Source: an archaeon (lineage in GTDB: Archaea; Thermoproteota; Nitrososphaeria; Nitrososphaerales; Gagatemarchaeaceae). Taken from it: a DNA stretch of 64,000 nucleotides. The notes under the pieces are model-generated. The model ran no database searches, was not told where the DNA came from, and was given only the letters and a program-made list of their open reading frames with translations. Where the stretch lies: positions 558,001 through 622,000 of the forward strand of contig JAKAUC010000009.1 in the NCBI GenBank assembly GCA_021827865.1, in the 5' to 3' direction. A program made the translations under genes and the position numbers. Positions 27,037-34,186 of this stretch are shown here, piece by piece. How positions within the stretch are numbered: position 1 is the first letter of the stretch; each line of letters begins with the position of its first letter.

Positions 27037-28787
27037 CGGCCGCCAAGGGTCGGCATCCGTCTGATCTTCTCTTGCAAAAGCACTATCCCCTGAATCAGTG
27101 CCTCGGCCCTCGGAGGGCAGCCTGGGACGTACACGTCTACCGGTATGATGTCGTCGATGCCCCTGAGGACGTTGTAGGAGTCGAAGTAGAGTCCGCCGGT
27201 GATCGAGCAGTTGTGGACCAGCTCACCGTTGGCGAAGTAGTTGTGGTGGCCCTCCACCTCGATGTCGTAGACCTGCTCTCTTCCTCGGGGGATGATAGAG
27301 GTGACCCTCTGGAGGGCGATTCCTGGGTGATTGGTCTTGAGGAGAGATCTGCCGTCGAATGAACGGGAGCCACGCTTTGTCCGACTTTGGTAACCAGGTC
27401 TGTGCAGTGGGAGCTTCGCCACAGTTTCGGCGGGGAATGAAACTGCGTATTCTTTCGCTTCGAGGTACCTTTCTTTCAGGATATCCCCTTTCTCCTTCTC
27501 GAAGACGCCGCCGACGCGTATGCCGCGGTAGTGGCAGAGTTCGACGACGTCACGCATCAGATCGTAGTTGTCTGAGCTTAGTTGGGCGGAACCCTGCTCC
27601 TCCACGCTGCCATCGGATTCAATCAGGCCGGCGAGGAAGCCGTAGACAGAAGTCGAGGGCAGGGGGTAGACCCAACCGGGGACGCGCTTGGAACGGACAC
27701 CGCCGCGAGGGAGAAGCGACTGCTCGGACGCTCCAGAGGCCGCCTCGGGCTGAGTCTCGGCCTGGCGAGTCGCCCAGGCACCCACTGCAAACGACCCGTT
27801 CGCTCCCTGAGAGAGATGCCGCCTTGACAAGTCTTCCCCCGTTTGGGAGGAGGCTCCTCGTGGCCCCGCGCTCCAGCCGTCTCCAGGGTGGAGGCCCGCA
27901 AGCCACGCGAGATTATCGTCCGCGGACCGTGAGACTCTGACCTTGTTCCTCAGCCCTCCATCGTGTGAGCGATTGATATTGTAGGGCGTATCTATGACGG
28001 GCGCGGCGAATGTTCCCAGCAAATCGCCTTCCTTCACCTGATTGAAGCGCTTCCACACTATATCCAGCCCGAATTGGGCTGGGGGATGCCGTCTCCAATT
28101 GGAGAGAGTCTTGGCACTTTCTCCCACCAACGGAGCGATTTCTCGCAGTGTGAATCCCTCTTCGAGCAATCCGAGTACAGACTGGTAGGTGATCCACCTC
28201 CGCGAGAGCGTCCGCTCGTAAACCGCGAAGGGATGGTCCTCCGTGGCCACCAACTCATAGGCACCTGCGCGGAGCCTCCACACGTCCTTACTCCCCTGGT
28301 CCTTGTTGGCCACCACCTGGCCGGTGATCACCCTCTTGCGTTGCTCGTCGTAGGTAAGAACGAGCTCCCCGGGACCCACGCCGTCGATTCGTTTGACGCC
28401 GTTGGGTGTGTAGACCAGCGAATCGCCCCGAAGACAAGCGCCCATGGCAATGGTCCACTTCGGCTCCGCCATCTGGTCGTAGATGAGCTTCAGTCTCGGG
28501 GCCAGCTTCCTCGTCACGGTCCCCATGACTATGATGAGGTCGCAGGCGCGGAGCGAGCCGAACGCCTCCAGCGTGCCGAAGCGCTCTATGTCGAATCTCG
28601 AACCGGCGGCCGCCCCGACCTCGACTGAGCAGCAGGCCGTTTCGAGGTGCACGGGCCAGAGGGAATAGAGGCGTCCCCAGTTGGCAAGGTAGCGCAGCGG
28701 GTCTCCGATGGCGTACTGGAGTACGTCGTCTATCTTGCCTACGAGGACCTGGAAGCTCCCGGTCTTCTGTTGCTGCGCGGCTACCAA
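27033..28787 (-). CDS. nuoB: Complex I subunit B interrupted by an intein
   Basis: The 584-residue frame is NuoB (PSST subunit) split by a 409-residue intein. Exteins are residues 1-117 and 527-584, giving a mature 175-residue protein. NuoB carries [4Fe-4S] cluster N2, the last electron carrier before quinone. Its ligands are C52 and C53 (tandem pair in TACCSVEV), C527 (first residue after the intein) and C557 (VPGCPPR). The intein therefore breaks the protein directly before the third ligand. The N-extein has the normal family length and the downstream extein reads straight into [11 protein letters not shown]. It overlaps nuoA by 7 nt and nuoC by 4 nt, so splicing is needed for complex I assembly. 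Confidence 0.95.
   Translation of the reverse strand: MVAAQQQKTGSFQVLVGKIDDVLQYAIGDPLRYLANWGRLYSLWPVHLETACCSVEVGAAAGSRFDIERFGTLEAFGSLRACDLIIVMGTVTRKLAPRLKLIYDQMAEPKWTIAMGACLRGDSLVYTPNGVKRIDGVGPGELVLTYDEQRKRVITGQVVANKDQGSKDVWRLRAGAYELVATEDHPFAVYERTLSRRWITYQSVLGLLEEGFTLREIAPLVGESAKTLSNWRRHPPAQFGLDIVWKRFNQVKEGDLLGTFAAPVIDTPYNINRSHDGGLRNKVRVSRSADDNLAWLAGLHPGDGWSAGPRGASSQTGEDLSRRHLSQGANGSFAVGAWATRQAETQPEAASGASEQSLLPRGGVRSKRVPGWVYPLPSTSVYGFLAGLIESDGSVEEQGSAQLSSDNYDLMRDVVELCHYRGIRVGGVFEKEKGDILKERYLEAKEYAVSFPAETVAKLPLHRPGYQSRTKRGSRSFDGRSLLKTNHPGIALQRVTSIIPRGREQVYDIEVEGHHNYFANGELVHNCSITGGLYFDSYNVLRGIDDIIPVDVYVPGCPPRAEALIQGIVLLQEKIRRMPTLGGR
27210..28436 (-). mobile_element. Intein with LAGLIDADG endonuclease domain in NuoB
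   Basis: The intein begins [10 protein letters not shown] (C118) and ends GELVHN (H525, N526) before the extein Cys, a complete class 1 splice set. Block B is ATEDHPF (T182, H185); block F is [15 protein letters not shown] homing endonuclease is inserted: first motif [11 protein letters not shown] (residues 295-305), second [11 protein letters not shown] (384-394), both keeping the catalytic Asp. A helix-turn-helix-like segment (residues 200-233) precedes them. The stretch between the two motifs (305-370) is Ser/Gly/Ala-rich and unlike a normal LAGLIDADG fold, so the nuclease may be decayed while splicing residues stay intact. Parts of the DNA look less GC-rich than the exteins. Confidence 0.93.
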
Positions 28788-29152
28788 AGCTCCCTCTTCC
28801 CCGCGAGTACGAGGGCGAAACCCATGGGGATGAAGAGCATACCCATGAAGAGCGTCACTGTCCAGTCGGACGTCAGTCCAAGGGCGAGCGGCTTGTAGGC
28901 CGACGCCCAGGCATAGAGGAACATCGAAAGGACGTCGAACACTATGAACATGAGTAAGTAGGCGTAGTACTGCATCATGAAGTGCATCTTCCCGGCGCCC
29001 TGGGGGACCTGACCAGCCTCAAAGGGGAGGCTCTTGATGGGGTTGGGCCGCCTAGGCGCGAAGAGGCGCGGGAGGATTATGACCATCCCCGTGAGCCCTA
29101 CGGCGACGAGGGCCATGACGAAGATTGTCCCGATGTCCCCGAAGAGAGCCAT
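28781..29152 (-). CDS. nuoA: Complex I subunit A
   Basis: A 123-residue three-helix membrane subunit. Family landmarks: an N-terminal helix ([19 protein letters not shown]), the loop with [17 protein letters not shown], the helix [21 protein letters not shown] and a third helix. The conserved loop Glu and the intramembrane Asp in FDV are present. I prefer the ATG at 29152 because TTATTTAAG (29178-29186) lies about 28 nt upstream; a GTG at 29164 is the longer choice. First gene of the nuoABCD transcription unit. Confidence 0.9.
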   Translation of the reverse strand: MALFGDIGTIFVMALVAVGLTGMVIILPRLFAPRRPNPIKSLPFEAGQVPQGAGKMHFMMQYYAYLLMFIVFDVLSMFLYAWASAYKPLALGLTSDWTVTLFMGMLFIPMGFALVLAGKRELW

Positions 29153-29186
29153 TTCAGGGTTCACGACCTCTTTACGTTATTTAAGA

Positions 29187-29698
29187 TTGGTGGGGTGGCG
29201 GAGACATCTCCGGGGCGCCCAATGGAAATGCATGCCCGAAGACGTCTCTCCTGGTTGCGCAAGCCATAGAGGCTCAGTCTCTTGCCAAGGCGTACGGGGG
29301 ACGGAGGCGGTCAGCGACGGGTGTCTCATGGTCGAGAAGTGGGAGGTCTTCGGACCCCTCTCGCCGAACGGTGCGTGAAAGGCGACCTCTTCGGCATACC
29401 GACCACGGCGATCCAACCTACGCGTGGAGGGATCCGAGTGCTGGGATTCGACTCCCTCCATGTCTGGTGGAGGTCCCGGCTCTCGCGGTCGAGGCGGCTG
29501 TTGCCTTCGCCCTCGCCCTTACATCCATCAGGGGGGTCAGCCTCAGCGGCCCTGGGCGCGCTGAAGGTCTTCTCGCGGGCTCGGGCTCACCTGCCCTGGC
29601 TCCCCTGACGAAGGAACTGGACGCCGCAGGCTCCCTCGGCCTTCCGGGGAATCTCCCTTGGACTCCCTGCGGCGGAAGAACCATGCCCGCCCTGGGGC
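29187..29698. other. Long gap without a recognisable gene
   Basis: Beyond the nuoA promoter about 510 nt hold no frame that I can support on either strand. The only open frames are short, compositionally biased and without promoters or motifs. I looked for tRNA, RNase P and SRP RNA signatures and found none. An unrecognised non-coding RNA or gene remnant is possible. Confidence 0.4.
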
Positions 29699-30124
29699 CT
29701 AGTCGACGCCGTGGACCTCTTCGTCTTCTTCCTTGAGAAACGCGTTGATGAGCTTGTTTTCGCGGAAGAAGTCCTTGATGGACAGCACACCAAACAGGGT
29801 CCCATCGTCGTTCTCCACCACGAGATGCCTTATCCCGTTGTCCGTCATCAGTCTCACTGCGGTCGATGGCCTGTCCGAGCGTTTGACGCTGATTAGCTTC
29901 TTCGTCGACACGGCGTCCAGTCGCCCCGAGAGGGCGACCCCCTTGGCGACCGCCCTGACCACGTCCCTTTCTGAGAGGACGGCCTGGGCTCGGACCGGGC
30001 TGACCGAAGACGCGACGACCAGCAGGCCGATCTTCTCCCTGGCGAACACTTCTGCAGCCTGCTTTATGGTGGCGCCGGGGCTTATGGTCACCGGACTGCG
30101 CTTGACCAGGGCCTCGACCCTCAA
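29699..30124 (-). CDS. Tandem CBS-domain protein
   Basis: A 141-residue protein made of two CBS motifs: VKRSPVTISPGATIKQAAEV with LLVVASS...AVLSERDVVRAV, and RSDRPSTAVRLMTDNGIRHLVVEND with FGVLSIKDFF. CBS pairs bind adenine nucleotides (AMP, ATP, SAM) and regulate partners. The TTG start at 30124 overlaps the stop of citrate synthase (TTGA), so the two proteins are made together. This suggests, without proving, that it senses energy charge for the citrate synthase step. The long open frame upstream of 30124 lies inside the citrate synthase gene. Confidence 0.85.
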   Translation of the reverse strand: MRVEALVKRSPVTISPGATIKQAAEVFAREKIGLLVVASSVSPVRAQAVLSERDVVRAVAKGVALSGRLDAVSTKKLISVKRSDRPSTAVRLMTDNGIRHLVVENDDGTLFGVLSIKDFFRENKLINAFLKEEDEEVHGVD

Positions 30125-31362
30125 GTTCTCGACCTCTTGGGGCTTCGGGTCTCGATGGGGGCGTAGGCCGTGAGCTGCGGCCCGACGTAGTCCGAGATCG
30201 GCCTGATTATCCTGTTGTCGGCGTACTGCTCCAAGACGTGTGCGAGCCAACCGGGGGCACGGCCCACGGCGAACACGGGGGTGAACAGATATGCGGGCAC
30301 CCCTACATGGTTCAGCGCCAAGCCCGAGAAGAGGTCGACGTTGGGGTGGAGGTTCTTCTCCTTCAGAAGTATGGCCTCGGTCCCCTTGATAATCTCCAGC
30401 GACTCCTTCTCCTTCTGTGTCCTGACGAAGTGCGCCGCCATGTCGCTGAGTATCTTCGCCCTCGGGTCCATGGTCTTGTAGACCCTGTGGCCGAAGCCGT
30501 TGATCTTCACCTTGCTCGCAAGCTTTCCGCGGATGTACGCGTCTACGTTGGCCGGGGAGCCGATCTCGGCGGTCATCTCGACCACCTTCTCATTGGCGCC
30601 CCCGTGGAGCGGGCCCTTGAGCGCCCCCACCGCGCCGGTGACGGCAGAGTAGATGTCTGAAAGAGTCGAAGCGATTATCCTTGCGGTGAAGGTCGACGCG
30701 TTGAACTCGTGGTCGGCGTGGAGTATCAAGAGTACGTCCATCAGCCTCGCATCCTCCTCAGACGGGACCTTGCCCGACACCATGTAGAGGAAATTGGTCG
30801 CGAAGGAGAGGTCTTCGCGGGGCGCGACCACCGCCTGCCCGTGCTTATGCCTGTGGATCGCCGCCACTATGGTCCCCATCTTGGCCGCTATCGACATAGC
30901 CCTCTCCTGCTGCGAGTACATCGGGTCGTCGAAGACTCCCAGGGCGGCTACCCCGACCCTCAGCGCGTCCATCGTGTCGCAGTTCTGCGGTAGGGTGGTG
31001 AGGATCGAGACCAGCTCGCGCGGTATCTCGCGCTTCGCGCCGAGCTCCTCGCTGAACGACTTCAGGTCGTTCACGGTCGGGAGGTGGCCGTTCCAGAGCA
31101 GGTACGTCGTCTCCTCGTAGTTGGAGTGGGCCGTGAGGTCCGCGATGTCATAGCCGCGGTAGAGCAGTCGCCCTTCGTGGCCGTCGATGAAGGTGATCGA
31201 GCTCTTCCCGGCGACGACGTCTTCAAGCCCCTTCGCCTGAGTCGCCAGCCGGGCTATGACGTTATCCATGGTCTCCTGGTACTTCGCCATTGCCTTCAGC
31301 TTCCCGTGTGTTTCTTCAGAGACCTTTACCATCTTAGTTTCCTTGGGGTTTGCCTGTGACAT
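30121..31362 (-). CDS. gltA: Citrate synthase with N-terminal antitoxin-like segment
   Basis: A 413-residue type I citrate synthase (oxaloacetate + acetyl-CoA to citrate). Catalytic residues sit in GPLHGGANEKV, NGFGHRVYKTMDPRA and PNVDLFSG; the substrate segment ITFIDGHEGRLLYRGYDI begins at about residue 55. The preceding 45 residues are not part of the normal enzyme: VKVSEETHGKLKAMAK followed by ETMDNVIARL matches the ribbon-helix-helix-like pattern of VapB-type archaeal antitoxins. The ATG lies at leaderless distance from TACTAAATAT (31386-31395). A perfect palindrome lies between. Downstream a CBS protein gene overlaps by 4 nt. Confidence 0.93.
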   Translation of the reverse strand: MSQANPKETKMVKVSEETHGKLKAMAKYQETMDNVIARLATQAKGLEDVVAGKSSITFIDGHEGRLLYRGYDIADLTAHSNYEETTYLLWNGHLPTVNDLKSFSEELGAKREIPRELVSILTTLPQNCDTMDALRVGVAALGVFDDPMYSQQERAMSIAAKMGTIVAAIHRHKHGQAVVAPREDLSFATNFLYMVSGKVPSEEDARLMDVLLILHADHEFNASTFTARIIASTLSDIYSAVTGAVGALKGPLHGGANEKVVEMTAEIGSPANVDAYIRGKLASKVKINGFGHRVYKTMDPRAKILSDMAAHFVRTQKEKESLEIIKGTEAILLKEKNLHPNVDLFSGLALNHVGVPAYLFTPVFAVGRAPGWLAHVLEQYADNRIIRPISDYVGPQLTAYAPIETRSPKRSRT

Positions 31363-31364
31363 TC

Positions 31365-31381
31365 GGTAAACCTGGTTTACC
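31365..31381 (-). promoter_or_regulatory. Palindromic operator in citrate synthase promoter
   Basis: GGTAAACC and GGTTTACC form a perfect 8-bp inverted repeat with one central base. It fills the gap between the TATA box (31386-31395) and the expected transcription start at about 31364. A further related half-site (GTATTTACC) is at 31393-31401. The position is typical of archaeal repressor operators. Confidence 0.65.
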
Positions 31382-31402
31382 AGGCATATTTAGTATTTAC
31401 CA

Positions 31403-31683
31403 TGACGTGTAGCTTCTGCGGCTGACGGACCAAGCACGGCCCAGGCGCTGGCGGTTGAACCGCTTTGTTCACGAATTAATCGCCCTGCCATCCCTCCATC
31501 CATCCCCCGGTTCGCCTATGAGTGGTCAAATGGGCCCCATGACTTTCGCCGACGAGCAAACAGCGTCCTATTTCGGGAGCGGACGGACTTTGGCCAATTC
31601 ATGGGAGAGAAGAAGGCTGCCACACCCCGCCTGGGCGATAGGTAGAAAAGCGCCGAACTTGTCGGTGAGGTCAAGGGTCAGAA
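31403..31683. other. Gap between gltA promoter and GGR-like gene
   Basis: Nearly 300 nt after the citrate synthase promoter contain no frame I can support. A seven-codon frame at 31402-31425 (MTCSFCG) is probably chance. I see no clear TATA box for the gene that begins at 31684. Confidence 0.35.
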
Positions 31684-32694
31684 TTGAGACTTGCCGTGGT
31701 CGGCACAGGGGTGGCAGGTGCGTATCTGCTCAACCGCCTCCCAGGGGACGTGGAAGCCGAGGCGTACGAAATGCGGACGCAGAAGAACTGGTACACGGTC
31801 TGCGCCTGGGGGACGAGCCAGCCCTTCATCACAGACCTGGTGAAGCAGGCGGGGTTCAACTTCGACGACTACGTCCTCCACAAGGGGAAGAGCATGCGCG
31901 TCGACCTCGGCACCGAGGAAATCAGCATCCCCCTCAGGGGGCTGGTCACCTACGACAAGCACAGGCTCACCGAGGACATGTTGAAGGGGAAGAAGGTGCA
32001 CTGGGGTGCCCAGATCAAGGAGGCCAACGGGAATTTCCAGGGCTTCGATAGCGTGGTGGACGCCACTGGGTTGCACAGGTCGCTCCTCCCGAAGGTCTCA
32101 GAGGACCTGGTGATCCCGTCGCTCGAGTACCAGGTGAAGTCCAAGGAGCTCCCCTACGACGACTTTGTGATCAAGCCCTACCCCGGGCTCACGGGATACT
32201 GGTGGTACTTCCCCCTGGGCGACGGGTTGGCCCATGTGGGAGCCGGCGACCTTCATCACAGATACCAAGGAGATCTCGATGAGTTCGTGAAGAAGTACCA
32301 CTGCGAGGTCGTCAGGAAGATTGGGAGGCCAGTCAGGGTGACCCCGCCCAAGCTCATGGAGCCATTCTTCGATGGGAAGGTCACGGGGGTGGGCGAGTCC
32401 ATCGGCACCGTTTATCCGATGCTGGGGGAAGGTATAATCCCGAGCATGCAGTGCGTCAACATCTTCGTGGACCACCTGGGCGACAGAGAGGGGTACAGAA
32501 AGGCGGTCCTGGATCACTACGCGGCCTACGCCAAGGTCTACGAGTTCATCAAAGCCAAGGCGGAGGACAGGTTCAGCCTGATGAAGATGTGGCCCACGCT
32601 CCTGTCTGTCTTCTTCTACATGAGGGGGAACGAGAGACGCTTCGGCCTGCAGACGAGGCTGAACGACTTCTTCAAGGTAGTCATGAGGCTCTAG
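31684..32694 (+). CDS. FAD-dependent GGR-like oxidoreductase
   Basis: A 336-residue flavoprotein starting MRLAVVGTGVAGAYLLNRL, an FAD Rossmann loop, followed by VDATGLHRSLLPK and GESIGTVYPMLGEGIIPSMQ, the geranylgeranyl-reductase/UbiH-like second FAD site. It is much shorter than the reductase at 20638-22125 and has a Trp/Tyr-rich substrate strand (GLTGYWWYFPLGDG). Likely acts on isoprenoid chains (lipid or quinone tails), but the substrate is inferred only from family. Start TTG at 31684. The alaX gene follows with 0 nt gap. Confidence 0.75.
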   Translation: MRLAVVGTGVAGAYLLNRLPGDVEAEAYEMRTQKNWYTVCAWGTSQPFITDLVKQAGFNFDDYVLHKGKSMRVDLGTEEISIPLRGLVTYDKHRLTEDMLKGKKVHWGAQIKEANGNFQGFDSVVDATGLHRSLLPKVSEDLVIPSLEYQVKSKELPYDDFVIKPYPGLTGYWWYFPLGDGLAHVGAGDLHHRYQGDLDEFVKKYHCEVVRKIGRPVRVTPPKLMEPFFDGKVTGVGESIGTVYPMLGEGIIPSMQCVNIFVDHLGDREGYRKAVLDHYAAYAKVYEFIKAKAEDRFSLMKMWPTLLSVFFYMRGNERRFGLQTRLNDFFKVVMRL

Positions 32695-33147
32695 TTGAGC
32701 GCAGAAGAGCTCAAGACCCACTCCGCCGTTCACGTCCTCAAGGGGGCGGTCCAGAGGGTGCTGGGCGCGAAGTGGACGGCGTCGGTGCACGTCTCGGAGA
32801 GGCACGGGAGGCTGACGGTCAAGTTCGACAGGGAGCCTACCGGCGAGGAGCTGTCAGCGATAGAACGGCTCGCCAACGAGGAGATTGCCGCAGGGGCCGA
32901 GGTGCTGGAGTTCGAGATGGAGCGCCAGGAAGCTGAGGGGCACTTCGGGGACGCGATCTACGACCTCTTCCCCGTCCCACCTGAGGTGACGCTGCTGAAG
33001 ATAGTGAGGATACCTGACTGGAACATCAACTGCTGCAACGAGCCCCACGTCGACAGCACCCTGCGGATTGGGGGGATCAGCCTCGGTAAGCCCAGGTTCA
33101 GGCACTCCCGGGGAGAGCTTGAGCTGGAGTTCGACCTGGCAGAGTGA
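32695..33147 (+). CDS. alaX: AlaX-like alanyl-tRNA editing protein
   Basis: A 150-residue free-standing editing domain that hydrolyses mischarged Ser-tRNA(Ala) or Gly-tRNA(Ala). Zinc ligands are seen as H9 and H13 (THSAVH) and C114 and H118 (CNEPH), the complete HxxxH/CxxxH set. The usual Gly-rich closing strand (LRIGGISLGKPRFRHSRGELELEF) is present. It has the size of the short AlaX type. The TTG start follows the stop of the flavoprotein gene without a gap, so it is translated from the same message. A tRNA-Arg gene begins 41 nt downstream. Confidence 0.87.
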   Translation: MSAEELKTHSAVHVLKGAVQRVLGAKWTASVHVSERHGRLTVKFDREPTGEELSAIERLANEEIAAGAEVLEFEMERQEAEGHFGDAIYDLFPVPPEVTLLKIVRIPDWNINCCNEPHVDSTLRIGGISLGKPRFRHSRGELELEFDLAE

Positions 33148-33188
33148 ACAGGAACAGGTAATATCATGGTTCTTTTCGGGCCCTGGCT

Positions 33189-33277
33189 GGGCCCGTAGCG
33201 CAGTACGGATAGCGCGGCAGCCTCCTACACGCCGTGGAGCGAGCTGTAGGTCGTGCGTTCAAATCGCACCGGGCCCG
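33189..33277 (+). tRNA. tRNA-Arg (CCU) with 14-nt intron
   Basis: The acceptor strands GGGCCCG/CGGGCCC, D arm (GCGC stems) and T arm (GTGCG-TTCAAAT-CGCAC) fold normally. The anticodon loop reads CTCCTA with CCT at 33224-33226. Fourteen extra bases (33228-33241) lie between positions 37 and 38, the standard archaeal intron site, and can form a small hairpin (CAC-GCC-GTG) as in a bulge-helix-bulge. The discriminator is G33277; no CCA is encoded. Confidence 0.9.
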
Positions 33278-33349
33278 TCTTCAACCGATTTTCTGGTGCC
33301 GTTCAACAACATAGGTTTATTTCGTCAGCGAAGAACGCAGCCTTGCGAA

Positions 33350-34138
33350 TTGAATAAAGTCATAGCGGTTTCGACTCTGGCGTTGTTGGCGATCATCGGG
33401 TTGTCGGCATATGCGTACACGGTCTACCTTCCGAGCCTTTCGAACAGCTCACAGGCCGGGCCTGGATCTGGGACTTTGAACATCTACCTCTCGGACCCCC
33501 CGCCCGCCAGCCCCAGCCTCAAGTATCTCCTCGTCAACGTGACGAGCGTCACCATCAAGTATTCTTCGAACGTCACGGCGGCCACCACCGCCCAGGCGAC
33601 CACAGACACCTCCAGCTCCAGCAGCACAAGTACGACTACGAGCACTGCCACGTCTGTCAGCTCTGCCTCATCGGTATCGAGCTCCGCGTCGTCCGCCACC
33701 AGCTCCTCCACCGCGGCCGCGTTCGTGAACAGATATGTCTACAACGTGTCTGCGAGCGTCGGGACCAACGTCAACCTCACGAAGCTCCAGGGCAGTTCGA
33801 TCCTACTCGGGACCACCAAGGTGCCCTCTGGGAACGTGACAGGCATCATCTTCCACATCACAGGAGCCAAGGCTTTCTGGACCAACGGGACGTCGACCCA
33901 GCTCAGGGTAGTAGCCAGCGGGAAGCTGATGGTCAATGTGCGCTTCACCATCCAATCCAGCGGAGCGACGGACCTCACCCTGAACATCTCGCCAGGGACT
34001 ATCCACGTCAGCCCCGGACAGGCGGCTGTCCTCAGGCCCGTGATTCAAGTGACCGCAGTCAGCTCAGGGGCCAAGAGCACCCAGACCGTGGAGACCACGG
34101 TAACGGAGTCCGAGAGCTCGTCTTCGAACACATCCTAG
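33350..34138 (+). CDS. Secreted DUF4382 protein with Ser/Thr linker
   Basis: A 262-residue exported protein. A single N-terminal hydrophobic helix (VIAVSTLALLAIIGLSAYAY) acts as signal or anchor. A DUF4382 domain (GTLNIYLSDPPPASPSLKYL ... VTSVTIKY) is split by a Ser/Thr/Ala run of about 55 residues, then resumes (VNLTKLQGSSILLGTTKVPSG). The run would be a site for O-glycosylation, and many N-glycosylation sequons (NVT, NVS, NGT) are present. It probably lies outside the membrane as a surface protein. The TTG at 33350 is about 31 nt from GTTTATTT (about 33315-33322); no start lies closer to the helix. Confidence 0.75.
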   Translation: MNKVIAVSTLALLAIIGLSAYAYTVYLPSLSNSSQAGPGSGTLNIYLSDPPPASPSLKYLLVNVTSVTIKYSSNVTAATTAQATTDTSSSSSTSTTTSTATSVSSASSVSSSASSATSSSTAAAFVNRYVYNVSASVGTNVNLTKLQGSSILLGTTKVPSGNVTGIIFHITGAKAFWTNGTSTQLRVVASGKLMVNVRFTIQSSGATDLTLNISPGTIHVSPGQAAVLRPVIQVTAVSSGAKSTQTVETTVTESESSSSNTS

Positions 34139-34186
34139 AGCCAAGATTCAGCCCACCCTCGACCTTCTTCTTGTAGCTCGGGACGT

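Noticed and set aside
27606-27936. Frameshift in the NuoB intein endonuclease
   Set aside because: The main frame stays open and both alternative frames give no better LAGLIDADG match, so decay without a frameshift is the simpler reading.
31402-31425. Seven-codon frame MTCSFCG downstream of the gltA promoter
   Set aside because: Too short, not spaced properly from a TATA box and no repeated pattern; probably chance.
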